Notes under the pieces: generated by a model
Told to the model about the DNA's origin: nothing
What the model saw: only the letters and a program-made list of their open reading frames with translations
Database searches by the model: none
Shown here: one piece after another, positions 8,873-17,920 of the stretch
How positions within the stretch are numbered: position 1 is the stretch's first letter
Layout: every line of letters begins with the position of its first letter
Translations under genes and position numbers: made by a program
DNA from: Cloacibacterium normanense
GTDB taxonomy: Bacteria > Bacteroidota > Bacteroidia > Flavobacteriales > Weeksellaceae
DNA length: 64,000 bases
Reading direction: 5' to 3'
Assembly: GCF_002943105.1 (NCBI RefSeq)
Contig: NZ_PTPZ01000001.1
Location: 372,001-436,000, forward strand

Positions 8873-11329
8873 TTACTTCCTCAATTCTTCCAAGAAACTT
8901 TCCAAAGAATTTAAATCAGAAATCATGACTTCTCTTGCTTTTGCACCGTTGAAACCGCCTACAATTCCTGCAGCTTCTAATTGGTCCATAATTCTTCCTG
9001 CTCTGTTGTAGCCCAATTTTAATTGTCTCTGAAGCATAGAAGTAGAACCTTGTTGTGTAGAAACAATAATTCTAGCCGCTTCTTCGAAGAGTTGGTCTTT
9101 TTCATTCGGGTCAAAACTTCCCACTGTAGAAGTGGTTTCTTCACCTGAATATTCAGGCAACATAAATGCAGAAGCGTAACCTTTTTGTTCGCCAATGTAT
9201 TCTGCAATTTTTTCCACTTCTGGAGTATCTACAAATGCACATTGCAATCTTAATAAGTCATTTCCGTTGAAATAGAGCATATCACCTTTTCCTATCAATT
9301 GCTCTGCACCTGTAGAATCTAAAATGGTTCTGGAATCCACAGAAGAAATAACTCTAAAGGCTGCTCTCGCTGGGAAATTGGCTTTAATCATCCCTGTAAT
9401 GACGTTTACAGACGGTCTTTGAGTCGCTACAATCAAGTGAATTCCCACCGCTCTTGCCAATTGGGCTAATCTGGCAATTGGAAGTTCTACTTCTTTTCCT
9501 GCTGTCATGATAAGGTCTGCAAATTCGTCTACTACAAGTACGATGTAAGGCATGTAACGGTGACCGTTTTCAGGATTCAGTTTGCGTTCTGTGAATTTCT
9601 TATTGTATTCCTTAATATTTTTACAAAAAGCATTTTTCAGCAAATCATAACGCGTATCCATCTCTATACAAAGAGAGTTCAGCGTGTTAATTACTTTATG
9701 TGTGTCCGTAATAATAGCGTCTTCACCATCTGGAAGTTTAGCCAAGTAATGTCTTTCAATTTTTGAATACAATGAAAGTTCTACTTTTTTAGGGTCTACC
9801 ATCACAAATTTTAATTCTGATGGATGTTTTTTGTAAAGCAGGGAAGTAAGAATGGCATTAATCCCAACAGATTTTCCTTGTCCAGTTGCTCCAGCCATCA
9901 ATAAGTGAGGCATTTTGGCTAAATCTGCCACGAAAACTTCATTAGAAATCGTTTTCCCGAAAACTACTGGCAAATCCATATCTGCATTTTGGAATTTAGG
10001 TGAAGAAATAACACTTCGCATAGAAACCATTGAAGGATTTTTGCGTGGAACTTCTATTCCTATCGTTCCTTTTCCTGGCATCGGTGCGATAATTCTAATG
10101 CCTAGAGCTGATAAATTTAAAGCAATATCATCTTGTAATTTTTTAATCGCCGCTACTCTGATTCCCGCTTCTGGAACAATTTCGTAAAGTGTAACCGTTG
10201 GACCGATGGTTGCTTTAATTTCTGCAATACCTACGTTGAAATTTTTCAGTAAGCCAACGATTTTATTTTTATTTTCTTCGAGTTCGTCTTTATTGATGGC
10301 GATTTCTTCGTTGCCATATTCTTTGAGCAACTCAATCTTTGGCATTTGGAAATTCGCCAAATCCAATTTATGGTCATACAAACCATGTTTGTCTACCAAA
10401 TCTTTTGCTTTTCTTTCAGAATCGTCTAAATCTTCCTTCACTTCTTCAATACTGAAAGCAATATTGTCTGCAGGTTTTGTAGGCGTTTCTTCTTTTTGAA
10501 AACTAAAACCTGTAGGTTCTAAATCTTTCTCCTTTGTCATGTTGAGCACAGAAGAAGGTTCTGCGGACGAAGTCCTCGAAACATCTGTCTTAGGAACTTC
10601 CAAACCTGTCTGATTAGGCGTTTTAATGGTTTCAAAAGTTTCTGTTTTTGGAGCTTCAACTTCTGAAGTGACTTTTAAATTTTCAAAATGAGGTTCTTCT
10701 TTCAGTTCTTTGTCTGCTTCGAAATCTTCATCTGCATCATAATCTGGGGCAAACTTATCTTTAATAGAATCGATTTGATTTTTAATAGAACTCGGTCTGA
10801 GATTAAATTCCAAAACAAAATACAGGATAATCGCCGCTAAAAGTGTCATCCACAATCCGAAATCACCAATAATAGAAGCCAAATATTCTTGAATTTCATT
10901 TCCGAAAACGCCACTTAACGTTCCGTTTCCTTTGGTGATGGCACCCATAAGAATAGGGAGCCAACAAAGAAAAAAGAGAGAGTGAGAAACGGTTTTCCAG
11001 ATTTTAAAATAGTTTTTCTTCAAGATTTGGAAACCTAAAACCATCATCAAAAAAGCCACAATGAAAGCAGCAATCCCGATACTGTCGAAAATAAAAATAT
11101 TCCCGAGCCAATCTCCCACTTTTCCAAAAATATTAGAAGATTTAATGCTTTTATCCAACATTGCACCGGTCTGACTTTGGTTAGCCTTCCAGTTCAGTAA
11201 ATAAGATGCGAAAGATAGTGCAAACACTACCGATAAAAACAAAAATAAAAGTCCGAAAAAAATTCTGGGTTTAGAAAGCGTCTTGCTTTCTTCTACCTCT
11301 TGTCTATTGTTAGATGCTAATTTTGCCAT
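8873..11329 (-). CDS. ftsK: DNA translocase FtsK/SpoIIIE
   Basis: The 818-residue protein has four N-terminal membrane helices (within residues about 25-175), an acidic linker (about 185-310), the alpha/beta motor domains and a C-terminal gamma winged helix. Walker A is GATGQGKSVG, Walker B is VLVVDEFADL, and the gamma domain reads LQRQLKLGYNRAGRIMDQLE. It pumps DNA at the division septum and promotes chromosome dimer resolution. Unusual point: the linker codons at 10536-10587 match a dispersed repeat found elsewhere in the window (see that entry), so a mobile-type sequence has become coding in a tolerant region. Confidence 0.96.
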   Translation of the reverse strand: MAKLASNNRQEVEESKTLSKPRIFFGLLFLFLSVVFALSFASYLLNWKANQSQTGAMLDKSIKSSNIFGKVGDWLGNIFIFDSIGIAAFIVAFLMMVLGFQILKKNYFKIWKTVSHSLFFLCWLPILMGAITKGNGTLSGVFGNEIQEYLASIIGDFGLWMTLLAAIILYFVLEFNLRPSSIKNQIDSIKDKFAPDYDADEDFEADKELKEEPHFENLKVTSEVEAPKTETFETIKTPNQTGLEVPKTDVSRTSSAEPSSVLNMTKEKDLEPTGFSFQKEETPTKPADNIAFSIEEVKEDLDDSERKAKDLVDKHGLYDHKLDLANFQMPKIELLKEYGNEEIAINKDELEENKNKIVGLLKNFNVGIAEIKATIGPTVTLYEIVPEAGIRVAAIKKLQDDIALNLSALGIRIIAPMPGKGTIGIEVPRKNPSMVSMRSVISSPKFQNADMDLPVVFGKTISNEVFVADLAKMPHLLMAGATGQGKSVGINAILTSLLYKKHPSELKFVMVDPKKVELSLYSKIERHYLAKLPDGEDAIITDTHKVINTLNSLCIEMDTRYDLLKNAFCKNIKEYNKKFTERKLNPENGHRYMPYIVLVVDEFADLIMTAGKEVELPIARLAQLARAVGIHLIVATQRPSVNVITGMIKANFPARAAFRVISSVDSRTILDSTGAEQLIGKGDMLYFNGNDLLRLQCAFVDTPEVEKIAEYIGEQKGYASAFMLPEYSGEETTSTVGSFDPNEKDQLFEEAARIIVSTQQGSTSMLQRQLKLGYNRAGRIMDQLEAAGIVGGFNGAKAREVMISDLNSLESFLEELRK
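10536..10587. repeat. Dispersed repeat embedded in frame in the ftsK linker
   Basis: This segment reads gtcat-ctgagcaca-tctgcg-acgaagt-ctcgaa in pattern and matches the intergenic copy at 38749-38798 over most of 50 bases. In ftsK it encodes the stretch VSRTSSAEPSSVLNMTK on the reverse strand. Confidence 0.7.
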
Positions 11330-11648
11330 AATGTGATAACACGCAAAGGTAATATTTTATATGAAAAATGAAAACATTTGAAATCGTTTTTTGATTTTAA
11401 AAATAGTAACTTTTTAACGAGAAATAGCATTTAATTTTCTGATTTTGAGGTCTTCAAATAGAAAATGAGGATTTGTCTTTTAAGCGATTGAATTTTTATA
11501 CAGAGAAATCAAATGGTTCTATGCACCAAAGAAGTTAAAAAAAGCAAAATTTTATAAAAATTTTAACACAGTTATAGATAAAATCCAACTATCAAAATTC
11601 GCTAATTCAATTTATAGAATGTATTTTTGTGCAGTTTAAAAATCTATA
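11330..11648. promoter_or_regulatory. Divergent intergenic region with -7 box for ccsBA
   Basis: AT-rich spacer between ftsK and ccsBA. A TATTTTTG box at 11622-11629, 20 bp before the ccsBA ATG, fits the Bacteroidota -7 consensus. No clear -33 TTTG is seen at the ideal distance. No gene is present. Confidence 0.45.
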
Positions 11649-14600
11649 ATGAAAAAACTGATTAATATTCTGATTTCTACGAGAACAATGGCTGTTTTAT
11701 TGTTCGTTTATGCTTTTGCAATGGCTTATGCCACTTTTGTAGAAAACGATTTCGGAACACCTACTGCCAAAGCTTTAATCTATGAAGCAAAATGGTTCGA
11801 AGTAGTAATGATTTTACTTATCCTCAACTTTATTGGTAATATTAATAGATACAGACTTTGGAAAAGAGAAAAATGGCCGTTATTGGTGTTTCACTTGGCT
11901 TTTGTCTTTATTTTTATTGGGGGAGCAATCACCCGTTACATCAGTTACGAAGGGCAAATGCACATCAGAGAAGGAGAGACTTCTAATGAAATCATTACCG
12001 ATAAAAATTTCTTTAAAATTCAAATCGAAAGAGGTGGCGACCGTTTAAGTTATGCCGAAATTCCTTATATGATGGCTTCTCAAGAACCACTCATTGCGAA
12101 AATTATTCCACACAGATTTAAGGCAAAGTATGATTTCCATGGTGAACTTGTTCAAGTAGAGCAACTAGAATATATTCAGAGAAAAAAAGACAGTCTAGTA
12201 GTCAGCAATTCAGGAAAAGAATATCTTCACTTGGTTTCAACCAATGATAATGGAAGAGAAGATATTTATTTGGGTTCTGGTGATGTAAAAAGCATCAATG
12301 GATTCCTAGTTTCTTTCAACAAAGGAATAGAAGGAGCAGTAGAATTCAAGCAGGAAAACGGGAATCTATTCATCAAAACACCTCTAGAAGCCAATTATAT
12401 GACCATGGCAACTCAAGCGACTGGTGTGACTAAAAAAGATGAATTCCAACCATTGGCTTTGAGAAGTCTTTATACCATAGAAAATTTAAAATTGGTAGTT
12501 CCAGAACCTTTGAAAAAAGGAAATCTAATTGCTTATTCTGGAGATAAAAAAAGAGACCAAAACGTTCCTGATATGTTAAAAGTATTGGTAAAAGGTCCAA
12601 AAACTGAACAAACCATCGATTTGTCAGTAGAAAAAGGAAATCCTAACGCATTTAAACAAATGACAATTGACGGATTAAACATCATTCTTGGTTTCGGTCC
12701 GAAAGTGTATCAAACTCCATTTGCTCTGAAACTAGATGATTTCGTGATGGAAACTTACCCAGGAAGTGATTCTCCATCTGCGTATGAATCTCACGTTCAA
12801 ATTGTAGACGAAGGCAAACAAACGCCTTATAAAATATATATGAACCACGTTTTAAACCACAAAGGATACAGATTCTTCCAAGCGAGTTTTGACCCAGACA
12901 GACAAGGAACCGTACTTTCTGTAAACCACGATTTTTGGGGAACTTTGGTAACGTATATTGGCTATGCATTCTTGTTTTTAGGATTATTTGTAGCACTTTT
13001 CTGGAAAGGAACACACTTCTGGAAACTGAACCAATCTCTAAAAGACATGGCGAAAAAGAAAGTAGCAATTTTCCTTTTATTGTTTTCAATTATTGGGTTA
13101 AATGCTCAAGAGCATCAACATAAAGAAGGAGAAGTTCATGCTGAAGCTGCGCCAACTGCTCAACCGCAAAGTGTGCCTCAACAAATGGTTCATGCTGAAA
13201 TTTCTAAAGAGCATGCTGATAAGTTCGGGTATCTTCTCGTGCAAGGTTTTGACGGAAGAATTGAGCCGATGAATACTCAAGCATTAGATGTTTTGAGAAA
13301 ATTAGCCAAAAAAGAAAAATGGGGAGAATTGAACGCGAACCAGTGGTTCTTGTCGATTAACATCAATCCGATGGCTTGGATGAACGATAAAATCATCAAA
13401 ATCGGAACAAAAGGTGGCGAAGAATTAAAGAAAAAAACCAAAGCCAACGAAGATGGCTATACTTCTATGATGAATCTTTTCGTAACCGATGCGATGGGAA
13501 TGCCGAAATTCATTTTAGAAGAAGATTTCAATACGGCTTTTAGAAAAAAACCAGCGGAACAAAGCAATTATGATAAAGAAGTGATTTCTGTAAACGAAAG
13601 AGTACAAGTTTTCTACGGATTGCTTTCTGGGCAATATTTTAGAGTTGTTCCTATTCAAAACGACCCAAATCATACGTGGAACTCTTGGCTAGATGCAGAG
13701 CAAAAAGCAGATCCACAAGCACAAAATGTGATTGCGCCTTATTTCATCAGCGTAGTAGATGCTTCTAGAAACGGAGATTGGACAAAAGCAGATGAAGCAT
13801 TAACCAAAATTCAAGAATATCAAAAAACTTGGGGCAAAAATGTACTTCCAGATGAGAGTAAAGTGAAGCTTGAAGTTTTTATGAATAAAGCTAATCTAAA
13901 CTTCTGGTTATTGATTTTCTATACCATCATTGGTGGTTTATTAATCGTTTTAGGATTTATAGAACTTTTCAAACCGAATAAAACGTTACACAAGGCCATC
14001 AAATTCATCATTTACATAGGAGTAGTAGGGTATTTCCTTCACTTCTTAGGATTAATCGGAAGATGGTACATTTCTGGTCACGCTCCTTGGAGTAATGGTT
14101 ACGAAGCAATTGTATTTATTTCTTGGGTGGGAATTTCAGCAGGTTTAATGCTGTACAGAAATGCCAATGCACTCATTCCAGCTGCAGGATTTATGGTAGC
14201 GGTAATCATGATGGGATTTGCGCATGGTGGTTCTCAATTAGACCCACAAATCACACCTTTAGTGCCAGTGTTGAAATCATATTGGTTAATCATTCACGTA
14301 GCGATTATTACCAGCAGTTATGGTTTCTTCGCTTTGTCAATGATTATTGCAGTGATTTCATTGTTTTTCTATATCATTTCAAGTAAAAATACATTTGATA
14401 AACATGACCATTCTACGATTAAAGAATTAACCATCGTTTCAGAAATGTCCTTAACCATTGGTTTATTTGCATTAACCGTTGGGAATTTCTTAGGTGGAAT
14501 TTGGGCAAATGAATCATGGGGTAGATATTGGAGCTGGGACCCGAAAGAAACTTGGGCATTCATTTCTATCATTGTATACGCATTTGTATTGCACATGAGA

Positions 14601-14828
14601 TTGGTTCCAGGTTTGAGAGGAAGATATGCCTTCCACTTAATGACCATGTTCGCATTCTGTAGTATGGTAATGACCTATTTTGGAGTAAATTATTACCTTT
14701 CTGGATTGCATTCTTATGCAGCAGGAGATCCTATTCCGGTTCCAGCTTGGGTGTACATCAGTATTGGAGTAATGACGGCATTAGGATTAGGTGCTTATTA
14801 TAAGTACAAAAAATTGACCGCAAAGTAA
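11649..14828 (+). CDS. ccsA: Fused cytochrome c biogenesis protein CcsBA (ResB-CcsA)
   Basis: The 1059-residue membrane protein joins an N-terminal ResB/CcsB part to a C-terminal CcsA part. The first has MKKLINILISTRTMAVLLFVYA and several helices with a large periplasmic loop. The second carries the heme-handling WWD motif (SWGRYWSWDPKETW) and flanking histidine-bearing helices. In system II it exports heme and ligates it to CXXCH apocytochromes. Between the halves, MAKKKVAIFLLLFSIIGLNAQ looks like a relict signal sequence of a once separate protein, followed by a His/Glu-rich stretch. The fused form is common in Bacteroidota. A terminator follows. Confidence 0.93.
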   Translation: MKKLINILISTRTMAVLLFVYAFAMAYATFVENDFGTPTAKALIYEAKWFEVVMILLILNFIGNINRYRLWKREKWPLLVFHLAFVFIFIGGAITRYISYEGQMHIREGETSNEIITDKNFFKIQIERGGDRLSYAEIPYMMASQEPLIAKIIPHRFKAKYDFHGELVQVEQLEYIQRKKDSLVVSNSGKEYLHLVSTNDNGREDIYLGSGDVKSINGFLVSFNKGIEGAVEFKQENGNLFIKTPLEANYMTMATQATGVTKKDEFQPLALRSLYTIENLKLVVPEPLKKGNLIAYSGDKKRDQNVPDMLKVLVKGPKTEQTIDLSVEKGNPNAFKQMTIDGLNIILGFGPKVYQTPFALKLDDFVMETYPGSDSPSAYESHVQIVDEGKQTPYKIYMNHVLNHKGYRFFQASFDPDRQGTVLSVNHDFWGTLVTYIGYAFLFLGLFVALFWKGTHFWKLNQSLKDMAKKKVAIFLLLFSIIGLNAQEHQHKEGEVHAEAAPTAQPQSVPQQMVHAEISKEHADKFGYLLVQGFDGRIEPMNTQALDVLRKLAKKEKWGELNANQWFLSININPMAWMNDKIIKIGTKGGEELKKKTKANEDGYTSMMNLFVTDAMGMPKFILEEDFNTAFRKKPAEQSNYDKEVISVNERVQVFYGLLSGQYFRVVPIQNDPNHTWNSWLDAEQKADPQAQNVIAPYFISVVDASRNGDWTKADEALTKIQEYQKTWGKNVLPDESKVKLEVFMNKANLNFWLLIFYTIIGGLLIVLGFIELFKPNKTLHKAIKFIIYIGVVGYFLHFLGLIGRWYISGHAPWSNGYEAIVFISWVGISAGLMLYRNANALIPAAGFMVAVIMMGFAHGGSQLDPQITPLVPVLKSYWLIIHVAIITSSYGFFALSMIIAVISLFFYIISSKNTFDKHDHSTIKELTIVSEMSLTIGLFALTVGNFLGGIWANESWGRYWSWDPKETWAFISIIVYAFVLHMRLVPGLRGRYAFHLMTMFAFCSMVMTYFGVNYYLSGLHSYAAGDPIPVPAWVYISIGVMTALGLGAYYKYKKLTAK

Positions 14829-14838
14829 TTTAAAATTC

Positions 14839-14872
14839 AAACCTTTATCTTTAATTTTGATAAAGGTTTTTT
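14839..14872 (+). terminator. Intrinsic terminator of ccsBA
   Basis: Stem AAACCTTTATC/GATAAAGGTTT (14839-14849, 14859-14869) followed by Ts, just after the ccsBA stop. Confidence 0.8.
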
Positions 14873-14879
14873 AATAATA

Positions 14880-15248
14880 ATGGTAATGGAAAAGAAATAT
14901 AAAATTCAGAAACATCCTTTTGTAGTGCCTACTACAGATGGTAAATTAATTCAAGAACATTGGGGAAATTCTACAGGGAATGCTCAGATTTCTATTGCAC
15001 ACATGATTGCGCCACTACATTGGAGCGAACCACATCAAACGCCAGAATTTGATGAATTTACCATCATCATCAGAGGGAAAAAACAGTTTGAAATTGATGG
15101 AGAATTAGTAGTTTTAGAAGCTGGACAGAGCATTTTAATCCAAAAAGGGGCAAGAATTCGTTACAGCAACCCTTTCGAAGAAGAATGCGAATATTTAGCC
15201 ATTTGTTTGCCTGCTTTTTCTATGGATTTGGTGAATAGAGAAGGATAG
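14880..15248 (+). CDS. Cupin-domain protein
   Basis: 122 residues forming one cupin barrel. The metal-type histidines appear in LHWSEPHQTPEFDEFTIIIRGK, and a second motif region lies around VLEAGQSILIQKGARIRYSNP. Small cupins bind metal and act as enzymes or ligand sensors; the substrate is not evident here. The start could be the ATG at 14880 or the one at 14886. It stands alone after the ccsBA terminator and before an alpha/beta hydrolase gene. Confidence 0.8.
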   Translation: MVMEKKYKIQKHPFVVPTTDGKLIQEHWGNSTGNAQISIAHMIAPLHWSEPHQTPEFDEFTIIIRGKKQFEIDGELVVLEAGQSILIQKGARIRYSNPFEEECEYLAICLPAFSMDLVNREG

Positions 15249-15386
15249 AGTATTCAAAATTACACCCTTTAGGGTAGGGGAAATAATTTTGAGAAAGTTT
15301 TTTTATGGATAAAAGATATAAAAATTCACAAAAAATTAATTCTATTGATTGCATAATATTATATTTTTGTAAAAAAGTTTAAAAAT

Positions 15387-16166
15387 TTGATTTCATATAC
15401 CATTTATCAAAATTCTGAAAGTGCAGAATGGGTGACCTTTGTTCATGGAGCTGGAGGAAGCTCTACTATTTGGTTCAAGCAAATTAGAGAATTTCAGAAA
15501 AAATTTAATGTCTTATTGCTCGATTTACGAGGTCATGGCAGTTCTAATAAATTAAAAGCTAAGAAATACACCTTTCAATCCATTGCACATGATATTTTAG
15601 AAGTTATTGATCATCTTAAAATCAAAAGTTCTCATTTTGTGGGGATTTCTTTAGGTTCTATCGTGATTCGTCAGTTGGCAGAAATGCGCCCAGAACGAGT
15701 GAAATCTATGGTGATGGGAGGTGCCATTCTGAAAATGAATTTCCGTTCACAGATTTTAATGAAAATTGGCAATATTTTTAAATACATTTTACCATATTTG
15801 GTTTTGTATCGTCTCTTTGCCTTCATTATTATGCCCAAGAAAAACCATAAGTCTTCTCGAAATCTTTTCATCAATGAGGCAAAGAAATTATACCAAAAAG
15901 AATTCATCAAGTGGTTTAAATTGACAACAGAAATCAATCCAGTTCTGCGTTGGTTCAGACAAAAGGAGCTCAATATTCCTACTTTTTATGTGATGGGAGA
16001 AGAAGATTACATGTTTTTGCCTTCGGTAAAAGAAGTGGTAAAAAACCACGAAAAATCATCGAGTTTATTGGTGATAGAAAATTGCGGTCACGTAGTCAAT
16101 GTAGATGCTCCACACGTTTTTAACAGCAAAGTGATTCGATTTTTAGAATCACTCAAGAGATCTTAA
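15387..16166 (+). CDS. Alpha/beta hydrolase
   Basis: The 259-residue alpha/beta-hydrolase fold has the oxyanion region VHGAGGSS, the nucleophile elbow GISLGS, an acid candidate in MGEEDYMF and the catalytic histidine in NCGHVVNVD. It starts with TTG (15387), eighteen bases after a TATTTTTG box at 15362-15369. The family covers esterases, lipases and related enzymes; the substrate is unknown. No signal peptide is seen, so it is probably cytosolic. Confidence 0.85.
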   Translation: MISYTIYQNSESAEWVTFVHGAGGSSTIWFKQIREFQKKFNVLLLDLRGHGSSNKLKAKKYTFQSIAHDILEVIDHLKIKSSHFVGISLGSIVIRQLAEMRPERVKSMVMGGAILKMNFRSQILMKIGNIFKYILPYLVLYRLFAFIIMPKKNHKSSRNLFINEAKKLYQKEFIKWFKLTTEINPVLRWFRQKELNIPTFYVMGEEDYMFLPSVKEVVKNHEKSSSLLVIENCGHVVNVDAPHVFNSKVIRFLESLKRS

Positions 16167-16189
16167 ATTGATCCATCGTCTATAGTCCA

Positions 16190-16230
16190 TCAACCAACAA
16201 CCAACAACTGTCAACCAACAACCAACAACT
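16190..16230. repeat. Two tandem 20-bp intergenic repeats
   Basis: TCAACCAACAACCAACAACT occurs twice (16190-16209, 16211-16230) in the spacer before the Lrp gene. Low complexity; no function suggested. Confidence 0.7.
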
Positions 16231-16322
16231 CCTTTTATAGATTTTTTTTATGGTCAAACTTCCAAAATACAGGATATTTTAAAAATAATTCTTATTTTTG
16301 ACTTCGTTTTTAGATAAAATTT

Positions 16323-16784
16323 ATGAAGTCACTCGATAAGTTAGATTACAAAATCCTCAATATTCTGCAAGAAGATAACACGATTGCCATCAAAGATTTG
16401 GCAGAAAGAATCGGTTTATCTTTCACACCCACTTACGAAAGAGTTAAGTCTCTCAAAAACAATGGAATCATCAAAAAATATGTAGCCATCGTAGATAGAG
16501 AAAAAGTAGGGTACGAATTGGTGGCGTATTGCAACGTCACCATCAAAAATAAATCAGTAGAAATTTTGAGAGATTTTGAGGAAAAACTCAATAAATGTCC
16601 TGAGATAGTAGAAGTAGTGAGCGTTTCTGGTGTGTATGATTATATGATTAAAATTGTGACCAAAAACATTAAAGAATACAATGATTTTGTAGAAAAAACA
16701 TTTACCAATTATCCTCACATCGGCGATTATCACAGCAGCATCGTTCTGTGTACGGTAAAAGAAGAAACTAAAATTTTCTTGTAA
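16323..16784 (+). CDS. Lrp/AsnC family transcriptional regulator
   Basis: 153 residues. The N-terminal winged helix-turn-helix (LDYKILNILQEDN-AIKDLAERIGLS) is followed by the RAM/AsnC ligand-binding domain (about 65-150), with CPEIVEVVSVSGVYDYMIKIV. It is likely an octameric or dimeric amino-acid-responsive DNA-binding regulator. The target is unknown, and no amino-acid gene is adjacent. An intrinsic terminator follows. Confidence 0.93.
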   Translation: MKSLDKLDYKILNILQEDNTIAIKDLAERIGLSFTPTYERVKSLKNNGIIKKYVAIVDREKVGYELVAYCNVTIKNKSVEILRDFEEKLNKCPEIVEVVSVSGVYDYMIKIVTKNIKEYNDFVEKTFTNYPHIGDYHSSIVLCTVKEETKIFL

Positions 16785-16806
16785 AATTTTGGAAATAAAA
16801 GATAGA

Positions 16807-16838
16807 AAGTCACATCATCACGATGTGACTTTTTTTTG
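16807..16838 (+). terminator. Intrinsic terminator after the Lrp gene
   Basis: Stem AAGTCACATC/GATGTGACTT (16807-16816, 16822-16831), loop ATCAC, then a T-run. It lies between convergent genes. Confidence 0.85.
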
Positions 16839-16860
16839 GTAGAATATGTTTTTACAGAAT

Positions 16861-17469
16861 TTAAAAATCTAAACCTAAATTTTTAAGTTCGGTCTCTAAA
16901 TTCATGTTTTCATTCACATGAACTGTGATGAAATCTAAACTTTTTGCCGTTTCGATGTTGTGGAAATTATCGTCAATAAAAACAGATTCTTCGGCTTTTA
17001 TTTGATAACGGTCGAGGAGAACTTCCCAAATTTTAGGATTAGGTTTGATGAGTTTTTCTTCGCCAGAAACTACAATTTTTCCTTCAAAAACATTGAAGAA
17101 TTCATAATTAGCCAAAGCGTAAGGGAAAAACTCTGCCGACCAATTTGTAAGTCCGAAAAGTTCATATTTTCCTTTTAATTTTTGTAAAACACTCACGTTT
17201 TCTGGTATGTCTGAACGCAACATGAGGTGCCAGTTTTCATAATACGCCAATATCTCTTTTTTCCATTCTGGATGCTTAGAAATGAGCAAAGCATTGGCTT
17301 CGGCAACACTTCTGCCTCGGTCCTGTTCGGCATTCCATTCATTGGTAGCGATGTTTCCCAAGAAATATTCCATTTTTTCGTCGTCATTGAAATAATCTCT
17401 GAAAAAATAACGCGGGTCCCAATCCATAACCACTCCGCCAAAATCAAAGATGATATTTTTAATATTCAT
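16861..17469 (-). CDS. HAD-IA family phosphatase (YihX-like)
   Basis: 202 residues with HAD motif I IIFDFGGVVMDWD, motif II FGLTNWS, motif III lysine in KLIKPNPKIW and motif IV VFIDDNFHNIETA. The D-x-G-G form of motif I is usual for the YihX/alpha-glucose-1-phosphatase branch. It is probably a cytosolic sugar-phosphate or nucleotide phosphatase; the substrate is not predictable. It lies 12 bp from the next minus-strand gene and is likely co-transcribed. Confidence 0.9.
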   Translation of the reverse strand: MNIKNIIFDFGGVVMDWDPRYFFRDYFNDDEKMEYFLGNIATNEWNAEQDRGRSVAEANALLISKHPEWKKEILAYYENWHLMLRSDIPENVSVLQKLKGKYELFGLTNWSAEFFPYALANYEFFNVFEGKIVVSGEEKLIKPNPKIWEVLLDRYQIKAEESVFIDDNFHNIETAKSLDFITVHVNENMNLETELKNLGLDF

Positions 17470-17481
17470 GTTTTTCTTATT

Positions 17482-17916
17482 TTAAAATTCTACATTTTCG
17501 AAATGATAGTTTCCATTTTCAAATCTCGCAGCAATATGCTGTAAACCATTGCTCAAAATAATTTTTTCAGCGCCAATTACTGAATTGTACCGGGCAATTT
17601 GCTCAAAAGTTTGTTCGGTAAGAGTAATGTGTGGTGCTTTGAGTTCTACCAAAATTTTAGGAGCTGTTTTTTCGGTAATCAAGAGGTCTATTCTCTTAAT
17701 CGTTCCGTTTAATTCTAGTTTTTTTTCTAGGATTAATGCAGATTTCGCATACTTTTTTACTTGAGTGAAATAGTGCACAAAATGCTGTCTTACCCACTCT
17801 TCAGGAGTGAGAACCAACCAAGATTTCCTTACCATATCATAAATAAAAAACGTATCTTTGTCTCGCTTGATATCAAAAACAAAATCTTCTTTAAAATTTA
17901 ATTTCGGCAGCTGCAT
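17482..17916 (-). CDS. HsdR N-terminal-like nuclease-fold protein
   Basis: 144 residues with the PD-(D/E)XK-type core of the HSDR_N_2 family: IDLLITEKTAPKILVELKAP, i.e. D-(about 10)-ExK, followed by a conserved Gln-containing helix EQTFEQIARYN. No helicase is attached, so this is not a restriction subunit as such. It is divergent from holA with only 4 bp between start codons, and I recall this pairing in many Bacteroidota. A DNA-repair or replication-linked nuclease role is inferred. Confidence 0.8.
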   Translation of the reverse strand: MQLPKLNFKEDFVFDIKRDKDTFFIYDMVRKSWLVLTPEEWVRQHFVHYFTQVKKYAKSALILEKKLELNGTIKRIDLLITEKTAPKILVELKAPHITLTEQTFEQIARYNSVIGAEKIILSNGLQHIAARFENGNYHFENVEF

Positions 17917-17920
17917 TCAG

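Noticed and set aside
12682-13089. 135-codon reverse frame inside ccsBA
   Set aside because: Antisense to a well-supported conserved gene, with no recognisable motifs.
17482-17916. Restriction endonuclease
   Set aside because: Only the HsdR-N-like nuclease core is present, in the conserved divergent pair with holA, far from the type I genes.
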